Below are positions 1-7,418 of a DNA stretch of 12,010 bases, one piece after another. The DNA lies in contig JAMDBG010000182.1 in NCBI GenBank assembly GCA_023487865.1, forward strand, positions 1 through 12,010, given 5' to 3'. Each line of letters starts with the position of its first letter. Position 1 is the first letter of the stretch. This DNA is from Deltaproteobacteria bacterium. GTDB lineage: Bacteria; Desulfobacterota; Syntrophia; Syntrophales; UBA5619. Below the pieces are notes generated by a model that ran no database searches, was not told the DNA's origin, and worked only from the letters and a program-made list of their open reading frames with translations. Both the position numbers and the translations under genes were made by a program.

Positions 1-2899
1 CCGGGATCGTCGCCCGGACGATGAGTCGGCCGCCGGGGAGAAGCTTCGCATGCAGGATATCGAGGGTTTTCATCAGCTCTTCATCGCTGAGCATATGGAC
101 GACATCGAGGATCAGGGCCGTATCGGCCTCTCCCGGCAAGTCTTCTAGCTGCGGCGCCCGTCCTGTCCGCATTTCCCCTCGCGATCCGAGGGCACGCTGC
201 GCGACGCGCACCCGCTCCTCATCCGGATCGATACCGAAGACCCTGGCGGAGGGGAACAGCTCCAGGATCCAGACGGAGGGGACGCCGTAACCGCACCCGA
301 TATCGATGATGCGCCGGGGCGCTCTGAGGAATTCCGCCAGGCAGGGAAACATCGGATCCAGCCGCATCTTGAAGCGGGCAAACGCACGGGGAAAGGCATC
401 GATATGGCGATACCGCAGGCGCACCCGCTGCTGGTGCCGGGGCGATCCCGCCCGGAAATCTTCAGCGGGGAGTATAATGGGGATCAGGGCGCGTTTCACC
501 AGAGGGGGAACGATCAGGAAAGCCCCGAGCAGCGAATAACCGATCCCGAGCAGGGATGTCAGGCCGATGCTTTTGAGAACCGCATGCTGGGCGGCGGCAA
601 GGACGCCGAACCCGATCAAGGTCGTCGCCCCCGCCAGAAACATCGCCTGGCGGATCAGCCCCATCGAGGGATGGCGCTCGTCCATATACCGCTGATACGC
701 ACAGACATAATAGATGCCGTAGTCGATCCCCATGCCCATGATGACGATCCAGAGCATGATGCCGGGAATGTCCAGCGGCTGTCCCAGGAGCTTCAGGGTT
801 CCCAGGGTGCAGACGAGGGCGAAGGTCACCGGCGCCAGGACAATGAGGGACAGACGCCAATCGAGGAAAAACAAGAAGACCACAACAATGATCCCGATGC
901 CGGTGATGGCGGCGATCTCGACAAACAGCGAAACGAGAACCTCCCCCAGACGCTTGCTGAAGAGTCCCGCATCGAAGATGCCCGCCAGGCCGGGTGCGGC
1001 ATAACGGGCAAAGAAGGACTCGGCATCATAGGCCGGACCGGGCGTCACCATCGAAACCTGCACCCAGGAGGCTTTTCCCGGTACGATCCCCAGAAAAACG
1101 GCGAATGGCTCCGGAATCACTGCGGCTGCCGGAGGGGGCGCGGAAAGAGAGTCCGTGAAAGTATTGAAGGCATCGGGGGTGAAGCCCATCTCCCGACCCG
1201 CACTGCGCAGCTCCCGGTCGAGGTCCGCGGCGCGCCGGGGCGTCCAGAAGGCCTTCCATGCCGCCGCGCGGCGTCCGGCAAGCGCCTCCCCCGGAAACAG
1301 GTCGGAAGGCAGAAAGGCCGCTGTGACCACGCCCCGGCGGAGATCATCCCCCAGCAGGATGCTGAGGCGGTCGTTTTTCATCTGCAGTTCCGACGGGTTT
1401 TTCCCCTCGATCATCATGTAGACCCGGCTGGTGAGATTTCCCCAGAGTTGCTGGACCTTCTTATCCGCGGCGATGGTTTCGCTGCTCAGGGAATTCATGG
1501 CGCTGATATCGACATGAAAAACGGGGCGCGCCAGAAAAAGCATCCCCCCGAAGAGAAGCACGGCCGCGACGATCCCGGTCTTTCCCGCCGACAGGACGAC
1601 CTTCTCCAGGGAACTGTTCAGCCACGTGTTCCGGTTTTTCATGGCCGGCGGCATGACGGGAATGATCCGGGGAAAAATCCAGTGGACAAAAAGAAAGGCA
1701 AAGGTCACCCCCAAAGCGGCAAAGACACCGATCTCGGCCAGGACACGAAAGCGGCTCAGCAGGAGCAGAAGAAAGGCGCCGACCGTCGTCAGGACGGCAA
1801 GGATTTCGGCTGTCTTGACTTCACGGGCCGCTTGCCTTCCCGACATCTCATAGGGACGGTCGAGAAACAGGAGATAGGCGATCCCCAGATCCACGGTAAA
1901 GGCCATGATCGCGCCACCGAAACTGACCGCGAGAATGGATAGGGAAGGAAAGAGAAAAGAACAGACGAAAAGGGCGAGAATCGCGCCGGCTGTCGACGGA
2001 ATCAGGGCCAGAAGCCCGACAAGGGGTCGGGGAAAGGTGATGATCAAAAGGAAGGCGATGCCGACCGTCGTCAGGAAAAGTGCCATCCGCATATCGCGTC
2101 GGGCGGCATTCTCGTTGTCCAGGGCGGCGCGATAGGCCCCGACGGGTGTCAGTGTAAAACCAATGCCCTGGGATGGGTGCAGACGGTTGAGTTGCTCCGC
2201 CAGGTCATTCAGGAGGGGGGGGATGGCTCGGACATAGGCCGAATCCGTCGCCGAGCCGGCCAGCTCCGCCATGGTCAATAGATGGGCGCCGTCCTTGGAC
2301 AGCAGATGCCCCCGGTACATCACGGCGTCGCTCGCAGGTAAGATCTGCGCCATCCTCGCCAGAATGAGATTCCGGAGGCCGAGGGGATCGCGGGCGATGA
2401 TCGCGGCCTGACCGATGCCCTCCAGATTCTGCAACTGCTTGAGGTCTTCCGCCAACACACTGCGCACCCGGGCGGGTGTGAGGAGGGGAGCGATCTCCGC
2501 CTCCAGTTGCGGACGATCAAACAGCAGGGGCAGATGGTTGACGATGTGGGCCACAAGCTCCGGAACCAGAGTCTGCATCTGCACCATGCCGACCTGCCGG
2601 AAAAGACCGCTCCTCTTCAGCCCGGCCTCGATCAGTTCGGCTGCGGCCACCAGATCATCCCGGGATCCTCCCCGGATCTGGCAATCGATGATCAGCCGGT
2701 CCTGGGCGGGGAGATGACGGACGATCCGGTAGGCATCGGCCAGGACGGGATCATGGCGGGGCATGGACGCCAGAATGTCGGTTTCGATCCGGACATGGTA
2801 GGATTCGTATAGAAGGACGCCCCCCAGGACTGCAACGACGGCGATGATCAGGGACCAGCGAAAAGGGTAGCGATGCAGGGCAAAGGAAGTGATTCTCAT
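1..2899 (-). CDS. MMPL/RND-type exporter fused to a C-terminal class I SAM-dependent methyltransferase (3' end cut by window edge)
   Basis: This frame is open from the ATG at 2899 to the left edge (966 codons, no stop), so the protein is C-terminally incomplete. Residues 1-806 form an MMPL exporter: a membrane segment at about 14-31, a periplasmic loop to about 270, five segments at about 273-409, a further one at 442-458, a second large loop, then five segments at about 656-806. Each half carries an Asp in a transmembrane motif (VDLGIAY near 336-342, GMGIDYG near 722-728), the expected proton-relay position. A short basic linker (807-845) leads into a methyltransferase with SAM motif I at 864-872 (IIDIGCGYG) and a GIDPDEERV acidic-loop motif near 889. 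In aryl polyene clusters MMPL proteins are thought to export the lipid-linked pigment. The start overlaps the glycosyltransferase stop (ATGA) and follows a GGAGAGG site. MMPL and methyltransferase calls are firm; the cargo and methyl acceptor are inferred. Confidence 0.9.
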   Translation of the reverse strand, partial: MRITSFALHRYPFRWSLIIAVVAVLGGVLLYESYHVRIETDILASMPRHDPVLADAYRIVRHLPAQDRLIIDCQIRGGSRDDLVAAAELIEAGLKRSGLFRQVGMVQMQTLVPELVAHIVNHLPLLFDRPQLEAEIAPLLTPARVRSVLAEDLKQLQNLEGIGQAAIIARDPLGLRNLILARMAQILPASDAVMYRGHLLSKDGAHLLTMAELAGSATDSAYVRAIPPLLNDLAEQLNRLHPSQGIGFTLTPVGAYRAALDNENAARRDMRMALFLTTVGIAFLLIITFPRPLVGLLALIPSTAGAILALFVCSFLFPSLSILAVSFGGAIMAFTVDLGIAYLLFLDRPYEMSGRQAAREVKTAEILAVLTTVGAFLLLLLSRFRVLAEIGVFAALGVTFAFLFVHWIFPRIIPVMPPAMKNRNTWLNSSLEKVVLSAGKTGIVAAVLLFGGMLFLARPVFHVDISAMNSLSSETIAADKKVQQLWGNLTSRVYMMIEGKNPSELQMKNDRLSILLGDDLRRGVVTAAFLPSDLFPGEALAGRRAAAWKAFWTPRRAADLDRELRSAGREMGFTPDAFNTFTDSLSAPPPAAAVIPEPFAVFLGIVPGKASWVQVSMVTPGPAYDAESFFARYAAPGLAGIFDAGLFSKRLGEVLVSLFVEIAAITGIGIIVVVFLFFLDWRLSLIVLAPVTFALVCTLGTLKLLGQPLDIPGIMLWIVIMGMGIDYGIYYVCAYQRYMDERHPSMGLIRQAMFLAGATTLIGFGVLAAAQHAVLKSIGLTSLLGIGYSLLGAFLIVPPLVKRALIPIILPAEDFRAGSPRHQQRVRLRYRHIDAFPRAFARFKMRLDPMFPCLAEFLRAPRRIIDIGCGYGVPSVWILELFPSARVFGIDPDEERVRVAQRALGSRGEMRTGRAPQLEDLPGEADTALILDVVHMLSDEELMKTLDILHAKLLPGGRLIVRATIP

Positions 2900-3630
2900 G
2901 AAGGCCTCTCCGGAATGCGGCGACCGAGGACCGGGCGCAGGAGGCGGAGGAAAATCAGTCGGCTGAACGTTCCCGTATTCCTGCAAAAATCGACGCAGGG
3001 GCGGAAATGTGAAACCCGCTTCCTGCCGGGCGTGTATGATACGCCGACCGGCGCTTCGCGGATGGGGATCCCCTGCCAGCGCGCCCGGACGAGGATTTCC
3101 ACCTCGAATTGAAAACGCCTGGCCTCCACACCAAGGCTGGCGGATTCCGGCAGGGGATAGATGCGCATCCCGCTCTGGGTATCGGAAAGGTCCGGCCCCC
3201 CGGCGGCACGCACCCAGAAATTGGAAAACTTCCGGCCGAAGCGGCTTGTCCAGGGGACATCGCTGCCGGACATCCCTTTCCGACTGCCGACGACGATGGG
3301 CCGGAGTTCCATGGGAATCGCCCGGATCAGGGCCGGAATATCCCCCGGATCATGCTGACCGTCGGCGTCGAGCGTAATGGCCCAGTCGGCCGTTCCCCTG
3401 AGGGCCGCAAAGCCGGTCAGGATCGCCGCCCCCTTGCCGAGATTTTTTTTGTGACGCAGTACCGTGACCCCGGGGACGTTCTGGAGGCAGGCAGCCGTCC
3501 CATCGGTCGACCCGTCGTCGACGACCCAGATGGGAAAAGCCAGCGGGCGGGCGCGCTCGATGACCGAGACGATCCCTTCGGCGTGGTTGTAAACGGGGAT
3601 GAGGATGGCAAATCGACCGGTCGGATTCAT
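2896..3630 (-). CDS. Glycosyltransferase family 2 (polyprenol-phosphate glycosyltransferase-like)
   Basis: The product is 244 residues and looks like a cytoplasmic inverting GT-A glycosyltransferase, similar to dolichol-phosphate mannose synthase in its compact size. Visible motifs are the nucleotide-binding start (AILIPVYNH, 8-16), VVDDGSTDGT (36-45), NLGKGAAI (63-70) and the metal-binding DADGQHDP (88-95), followed by a DTQSGMRIYPL stretch typical of this branch. There are no long hydrophobic C-terminal segments, so the multi-pass tail of some relatives is absent. A longer reading frame extends upstream to 3813, but it lies over the preceding gene; ATG 3630 is chosen because it is the first start after that gene's stop and directly precedes the GT-A fold. 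Glycosyltransferases of this family occur in aryl polyene clusters, where they may glycosylate the lipid anchor; donor and acceptor are not readable here. The coding strand has an A8 run at 3443-3450. Confidence 0.92.
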   Translation of the reverse strand: MNPTGRFAILIPVYNHAEGIVSVIERARPLAFPIWVVDDGSTDGTAACLQNVPGVTVLRHKKNLGKGAAILTGFAALRGTADWAITLDADGQHDPGDIPALIRAIPMELRPIVVGSRKGMSGSDVPWTSRFGRKFSNFWVRAAGGPDLSDTQSGMRIYPLPESASLGVEARRFQFEVEILVRARWQGIPIREAPVGVSYTPGRKRVSHFRPCVDFCRNTGTFSRLIFLRLLRPVLGRRIPERPS

Positions 3631-3668
3631 CTCTGCACGTCCTGACGTCCTCCGAAAAAAAAGACCCT
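3631..3668 (-). promoter_or_regulatory. Leader between kinase-like gene and glycosyltransferase: distant Shine-Dalgarno, small inverted repeat, T-tract
   Basis: Reading on the minus strand after the upstream stop codon come a T8 run (3655-3662), a strong GGAGG (3649-3653), an inverted repeat ACGTC-AG-GACGT (3648-3637) and then six bases before the ATG at 3630. The GGAGG is 18 bases from the start, too far for normal use. If the 12-base inverted repeat folds, the gap shrinks to six bases. The hairpin is small (four or five pairs), so this is a possibility only. A weaker AGGA lies nine bases from the ATG and could serve instead. Confidence 0.3.
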
Positions 3669-5390
3669 TTATCGTTCCCGGGTGTTCAGGTACGCTACCG
3701 CCCAGGTCCCCGGCCCCATGTGCGCCCCCGATGTCAACGACATCGGATGGAGGAGTATCTCCGCCCCCGGATGGCGCCGGGCGATCTCCGGCTGTACCCT
3801 TTCCGTGACCCATGCAGCGTTATCGGTATACTCGAGCATGACCAGGGCCTTTTCATTCCTTGTCAGGTCCGCCTCCAGCTTCTCCAGGGCAAACGCCAGC
3901 TGCTCAGCCTGATTCCGGACCACCCCCATCTTCTTGGCACCCTCGGCCAGAGGGCTGATGATCGGTTTCATATGGAGCATGTCGCCGAAGAAGGCGCTGC
4001 TCCGGGAGAGCCGCCCCCCGGCGGCCAGGTACTGGAGCTTGTCGAGAAACACGTACTCCCGGCAGCGGGCTGCATTTTCGCCGGCGAACCGGATCACCGC
4101 TTCGGCCTCGCGGCTCTTCAGGGCAAAACGGGCCGTCGCCACGACCAGGATCCCCAGTCGTCCGGAGGCCGCCTGGGTGTCAAGGACCGTGAAGCGATCC
4201 GAGGGATCGTTCGTCTTTTTCCATTCTTGAGCCACAGTGTAGTTCCCCGTAAAGACGGAACCGACACAGAGGTAAAGGACCTGCGGATAACGCTGGAGCA
4301 CGCTCTGGTAGTGCTCCCGCCGCTCGTAGACCGAAGCCTGTGAGGTGGAAACCTTCCCGCCGCGGCGCATGGCGGCATAGAGTTCTTCCGGGGTGACATG
4401 GGCCTCCGGCAGGCATTTTCCCCCGACGGTGATATAGCTGTCCAGGACGGTTACACCCAGTTCGGCCATGTTTTCGCGGTTCACGGACCCCGCGGCATCC
4501 GTCATGATATGGATGGCCTGATCGACCTTCCTCCTGCGAAAGGAGCGGACCTGTGCGCCCAGGTCATCGGCGGACCAGCGGACCACATCGCCGATGGCGG
4601 CGATATCACCCCGCAACGTATTCCCGTCCGGGGCGTGCAGATGGACCTTGAGATACTCCCCGTCCCGAAGGGCAACGACGCTTTCCCCGATGGCGGAGAG
4701 CCTCTTGACGGTCTGCTCGTCGTCGCCGCCGATATGGAGCACCGTATCCACGCAGCACCCCGCCTCCCCCTCTTCCTGAAAAGCAGGGGAAATCGTGAGA
4801 TGATCCCTGAACATCTCCGTGATGGGCCTGCAGCCTTCGCCGTTTGTCAACAGCGTGTTGAAAAATCCTTCCAGGAAAATAAAGATCCCCAGGGCGCCCG
4901 CATCGACGACGCCGGCCGCCTTGAGCCTGGGCAGGAGCTCCGGCGTGGAGCGGACGGCCGCTTCGAGCTCCCGGAGGATCCGTTCCCGCCACAGGTGATC
5001 GTACGTCGCCGGGGGTTCCTCCACCGCCTTCACCAGGGCATCGAATACCGTGAGCATCGTTCCGGGTTTGGGATGGCTCACCGCTTGCCAGGCCCTGTCC
5101 CGGCCCTCCCGGATCGGATCGGCGAGATGGTGGACCGCATCGGCCATGAGGAAGCCGGAGAAGAACCGGGCGGCGATGTTCCCTGAATTTCCCCGGGCCG
5201 AAAGGAGGAGCTCGCGGACGATTTTGTCCCGTCCGAGGGCGGTCTGGCGCAGGGGAGAAAGGCTGACGACGAGATTCCGGCCTGTGTCCCCATCGGCAAT
5301 GGGAAAGACGTTGATGTCGTCCAGAAGATCCGCCCAGGCGGCAACGCGTTCGAGGCCGGCGATAAGGGCCTGTGCAAAAAGCGGTTCCAT
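3669..5390 (-). CDS. Single-chain fatty acid kinase-like protein: DhaL/FakA-type kinase domain plus FakA middle domain plus DegV/FakB domain
   Basis: The product is 573 residues. Residues 1-180 match the DhaL/DAK2 kinase fold of FakA: NVFPIADGDTGRN (27-39, metal-binding Asp), ARGNSG (65-70), PGTMLTV (109-115) and GVVDAG (160-165). Residues about 205-285 resemble the FakA middle domain, including Cys211/212 and HLH at 250-252, matching the Cys and His-x-His zinc ligands known in that domain. Residues 293-573 are a DegV/FakB domain: ITDS-like IMTDAAGS (295-302), VSTSQAS (347-353, carboxylate-binding region), LQYLAAGGRLS (452-462), KPI near 474, and HMGPGTWAVAY near the end. FakA and FakB are usually separate proteins that make acyl phosphates from free fatty acids. 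I infer ATP-dependent phosphorylation of an acyl or polyenyl acid. The start at 5390 lies one base after the thioesterase stop; the upstream extension to 5528 overlaps that gene and is rejected. One deviation: the usual SSxxSGT loop reads GSVFTGN (377-383). Confidence 0.88.
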   Translation of the reverse strand: MEPLFAQALIAGLERVAAWADLLDDINVFPIADGDTGRNLVVSLSPLRQTALGRDKIVRELLLSARGNSGNIAARFFSGFLMADAVHHLADPIREGRDRAWQAVSHPKPGTMLTVFDALVKAVEEPPATYDHLWRERILRELEAAVRSTPELLPRLKAAGVVDAGALGIFIFLEGFFNTLLTNGEGCRPITEMFRDHLTISPAFQEEGEAGCCVDTVLHIGGDDEQTVKRLSAIGESVVALRDGEYLKVHLHAPDGNTLRGDIAAIGDVVRWSADDLGAQVRSFRRRKVDQAIHIMTDAAGSVNRENMAELGVTVLDSYITVGGKCLPEAHVTPEELYAAMRRGGKVSTSQASVYERREHYQSVLQRYPQVLYLCVGSVFTGNYTVAQEWKKTNDPSDRFTVLDTQAASGRLGILVVATARFALKSREAEAVIRFAGENAARCREYVFLDKLQYLAAGGRLSRSSAFFGDMLHMKPIISPLAEGAKKMGVVRNQAEQLAFALEKLEADLTRNEKALVMLEYTDNAAWVTERVQPEIARRHPGAEILLHPMSLTSGAHMGPGTWAVAYLNTRER

Positions 5391-5391
5391 T

Positions 5392-5811
5392 TCAGAATCC
5401 CAATGCACGGCTGATCTCTTCCGGAATCGAAAATTCCATCTCCATCTCCGGTTCCCGGACGGCGACCTGTTCCGTCGATCCCCGGGCGCAGATCTTCCCG
5501 TCCCTGGTGAGCCGGATCTCGAAGGCAACGACGATCTTGGTGCGGGCCTCCTTCACCGTCGCCCGGCAGATGAACTCATCCCCCTGCTTGAGCGGGTAAA
5601 TGTGTTTGACGGAGCTGCGGATGATCGGAAAGATGTAACGGGTCCGGTCATGAAAGGCAAACAGGTCCACGCCCAGGTGGTCGTAAAGCTCCGAACGGGC
5701 GACATCGAAATACTTCAGGTAGTTTCCATGCCAGACGATCTGCATCGGATCGAGATCGTAGAACGGCACCTTGAACGTGACCTCGTGACTCGGTCGATTC
5801 TCTGCTTCCAT
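5392..5811 (-). CDS. Hotdog-fold acyl-CoA/acyl-ACP thioesterase (4-hydroxybenzoyl-CoA thioesterase family)
   Basis: The product is 139 residues, the usual size of a single hotdog domain. The signature YDLDPMQIVWHGNYLKYF (18-35) contains Asp21 in the context DxDPxxIVWxxNY, which matches the catalytic Asp17 context of Pseudomonas 4-hydroxybenzoyl-CoA thioesterase. It should hydrolyse an acyl or aroyl thioester in the cytoplasm; aryl polyene clusters contain a thioesterase of this type (ApeK in E. coli). The ATG overlaps the ammonia-lyase stop by one base (TGATG) and follows a very strong GGAGGAGGA site. The kinase-like gene begins one base after its stop, so the two are probably co-translated and may act in sequence: release of the free acid, then its phosphorylation. 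Confidence 0.92.
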   Translation of the reverse strand: MEAENRPSHEVTFKVPFYDLDPMQIVWHGNYLKYFDVARSELYDHLGVDLFAFHDRTRYIFPIIRSSVKHIYPLKQGDEFICRATVKEARTKIVVAFEIRLTRDGKICARGSTEQVAVREPEMEMEFSIPEEISRALGF

Positions 5812-7364
5812 CAGTCCTCCTCCGAAAAGCCCGTGGTCGCTATCCGCCGCGCCAGCGTTTCGATGTCGGCGTCCATGGGCCGGTCTTCGACCGTCGGCGC
5901 CGCCTGACGGCGGATTTCCCCGACCAGTGAGGCAAGAGAGGGCCGGTCGTCCACCCGCCCCCGGATCTCGCAGGCCTGGGCGGCCGCCAGAAGATGAATG
6001 GCCACGACCCGCTCCACAAGGGTGCAGACACGGGCGGCATCACGGGCGGCAATGGTCCCCATGCTGACCTTGTCCTGGTTATGGGATTCGGTGGACCGGG
6101 AAAAGGAGGCGGCGGGCATTGTCGCTTTGAGGGCCTCCGCCGTGAGGGCGGAGGCGGTAATCGACATGGCCTTGAATCCATGGTGGTGGAGCCGCGCCTC
6201 CCCTGTCACTCTGACGAGATCGGCGGGAAGCCCCCGGTTCACGTTGGGGTTGACGAGAAGCGCCACCTGCCGGTCCGCCATATCGGCCACCGAGGCGAGA
6301 GCCGATTTTAAGGCATCCATGGCGAAGGCGATGTGACCTCCGTAGAAATTTCCCCCCATCAGGGGGCGGTCCGACTCCGCGGCAAAGAGGGGATTGTCGT
6401 TGGCGCTGTTGGCCTCGATCTCGACCCACGGCCGGATCCATGTCAGGGCGTCGTGCAGAACGCCCATGATCTGGGGGACGCACCGCAGGGAATAGGGATC
6501 CTGAAGGGTCTCCGGACCTTCCGCTTCCAGATCCGCCCCGGACGCCCTGGCCGTCAGAAGCGTCCGCATTCTTGCCGCGACCTCAATCTGCCCCGGGAAG
6601 GGCTTGGCCTGACCGATGGCGGGATGATAGTGGTGGGCTTTGCCTTGAAGGGCATGGACGCACAGGGCCGAAGCACCGGTCGCCGCATCCAGCAGATGGG
6701 ATGCCCGGTCGAGGACGACAGCGGCAATCCCGGTCATGACGGAGGTTCCGTTGACCATGGCCAGCGGTTCCTTCAATTCGAAGGTATAGGGTTTCCGTTT
6801 TGCCTTGCGCAGCGCCTCCCTGGCCGGCATACGCTCCCCCCGGTAATACACCTCCCGTTCACCCGTAAGGGCGGCCAGGACATAGGACAGGGGGGTGAGA
6901 TCACCCGATGCGCCGACGGAGCCTTCGGATGGAACGACGGGTGTAATGCCCAGATTGAGAAAGGCGGCAAGGTGTTCCAGGAGGGGCAGGGAGACGCCCG
7001 AATACCCCCGCGCCAGGCAGAGCAGCCGGCAGAGCATGGCCGCCCGCGTCTCTTCGATGCCGAGAGGCTCCCCCGTCCCGCAGCCGTGGAAGCGCATGAG
7101 GTTGCCGCCCCCGTTCAGGACGGTCGTTTTATTCAGCCGGTTCCCGCACGACTTCCCGTACCCCGTCGTCACGCCATAGACCGGGACATCGGCCTCGACG
7201 GCCGCATAGAGGAGCCGCCGGGATCCCTCCATCCGCTCCCGGAAAGCGGGATGGGCGCTGATCCGTACCGGCACACCCCGCCTGGCCACGGCAATGATCC
7301 CGGACAGTGAAGCCGGGGACTCTCCAATCGTTACTTCATGAATCTCATGACCGTCTTCCGACAT
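5811..7364 (-). CDS. MIO-dependent aromatic amino acid ammonia-lyase (histidine/phenylalanine/tyrosine ammonia-lyase family)
   Basis: The product is 517 residues, the normal length for bacterial HAL/PAL/TAL enzymes. It has the Ala-Ser-Gly triad that cyclises into the MIO cofactor (GASGDLTPLSYV, 151-162), the catalytic Tyr in VYGVTTGYG (62-70), VNGTS (204-208) and SANDNPLF further on. The substrate-specificity pair after NLMR is Phe92-His93; typical HALs have Ser-His, bacterial TALs His-Leu, and PALs Phe-Leu. The later SHNQDKVSMG stretch differs from the QEDHVSMG of histidine lyases and resembles aromatic lyases. In this setting it probably makes cinnamate or 4-coumarate from Phe or Tyr, which the ligase upstream could activate as a starter. 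No urocanase or other histidine-degradation gene is nearby, arguing against a catabolic HAL role. The ATG follows GAGGG, and 54 bases separate it from the radical SAM gene. Confidence 0.93.
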   Translation of the reverse strand: MSEDGHEIHEVTIGESPASLSGIIAVARRGVPVRISAHPAFRERMEGSRRLLYAAVEADVPVYGVTTGYGKSCGNRLNKTTVLNGGGNLMRFHGCGTGEPLGIEETRAAMLCRLLCLARGYSGVSLPLLEHLAAFLNLGITPVVPSEGSVGASGDLTPLSYVLAALTGEREVYYRGERMPAREALRKAKRKPYTFELKEPLAMVNGTSVMTGIAAVVLDRASHLLDAATGASALCVHALQGKAHHYHPAIGQAKPFPGQIEVAARMRTLLTARASGADLEAEGPETLQDPYSLRCVPQIMGVLHDALTWIRPWVEIEANSANDNPLFAAESDRPLMGGNFYGGHIAFAMDALKSALASVADMADRQVALLVNPNVNRGLPADLVRVTGEARLHHHGFKAMSITASALTAEALKATMPAASFSRSTESHNQDKVSMGTIAARDAARVCTLVERVVAIHLLAAAQACEIRGRVDDRPSLASLVGEIRRQAAPTVEDRPMDADIETLARRIATTGFSEED

Positions 7365-7418
7365 GATCCCTCTGTCTCCCTTACAATGACGCAGCCCCTC
7401 ATCCGGACGGGGTTTTCA

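Noticed and set aside
404..1942. Long plus-strand open frame (512 codons) opposite the exporter
   Set aside because: Its translation is low-complexity, rich in Asp, Gly, Arg, Gln and His, with no family motifs, while the opposite strand encodes a clear MMPL protein. It is a by-product of GC-rich codon use.
3655..3683. Possible intrinsic terminator after the kinase-like gene
   Set aside because: A T8 run is present but the preceding stem has only four pairs with a 12-base loop; too weak to call a terminator, and the operon continues.
5391..5528. N-terminal extension of the kinase-like gene to a start at 5528
   Set aside because: The extra 46 residues are Arg/Ser/Gly-rich, overlap the thioesterase gene and do not match the DhaL fold; ATG 5390 lies one base after the thioesterase stop.
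6333..7310. Plus-strand open frame of 325 codons opposite the ammonia-lyase
   Set aside because: Antisense shadow of a strongly supported MIO enzyme; no motif or ribosome binding site that stands out.
5811..7364. Histidine degradation (hutH) as the role of the ammonia-lyase
   Set aside because: No urocanase, imidazolonepropionase or formimidoyl hydrolase nearby, the specificity pair is not Ser-His, and the neighbours are lipid or pigment genes.
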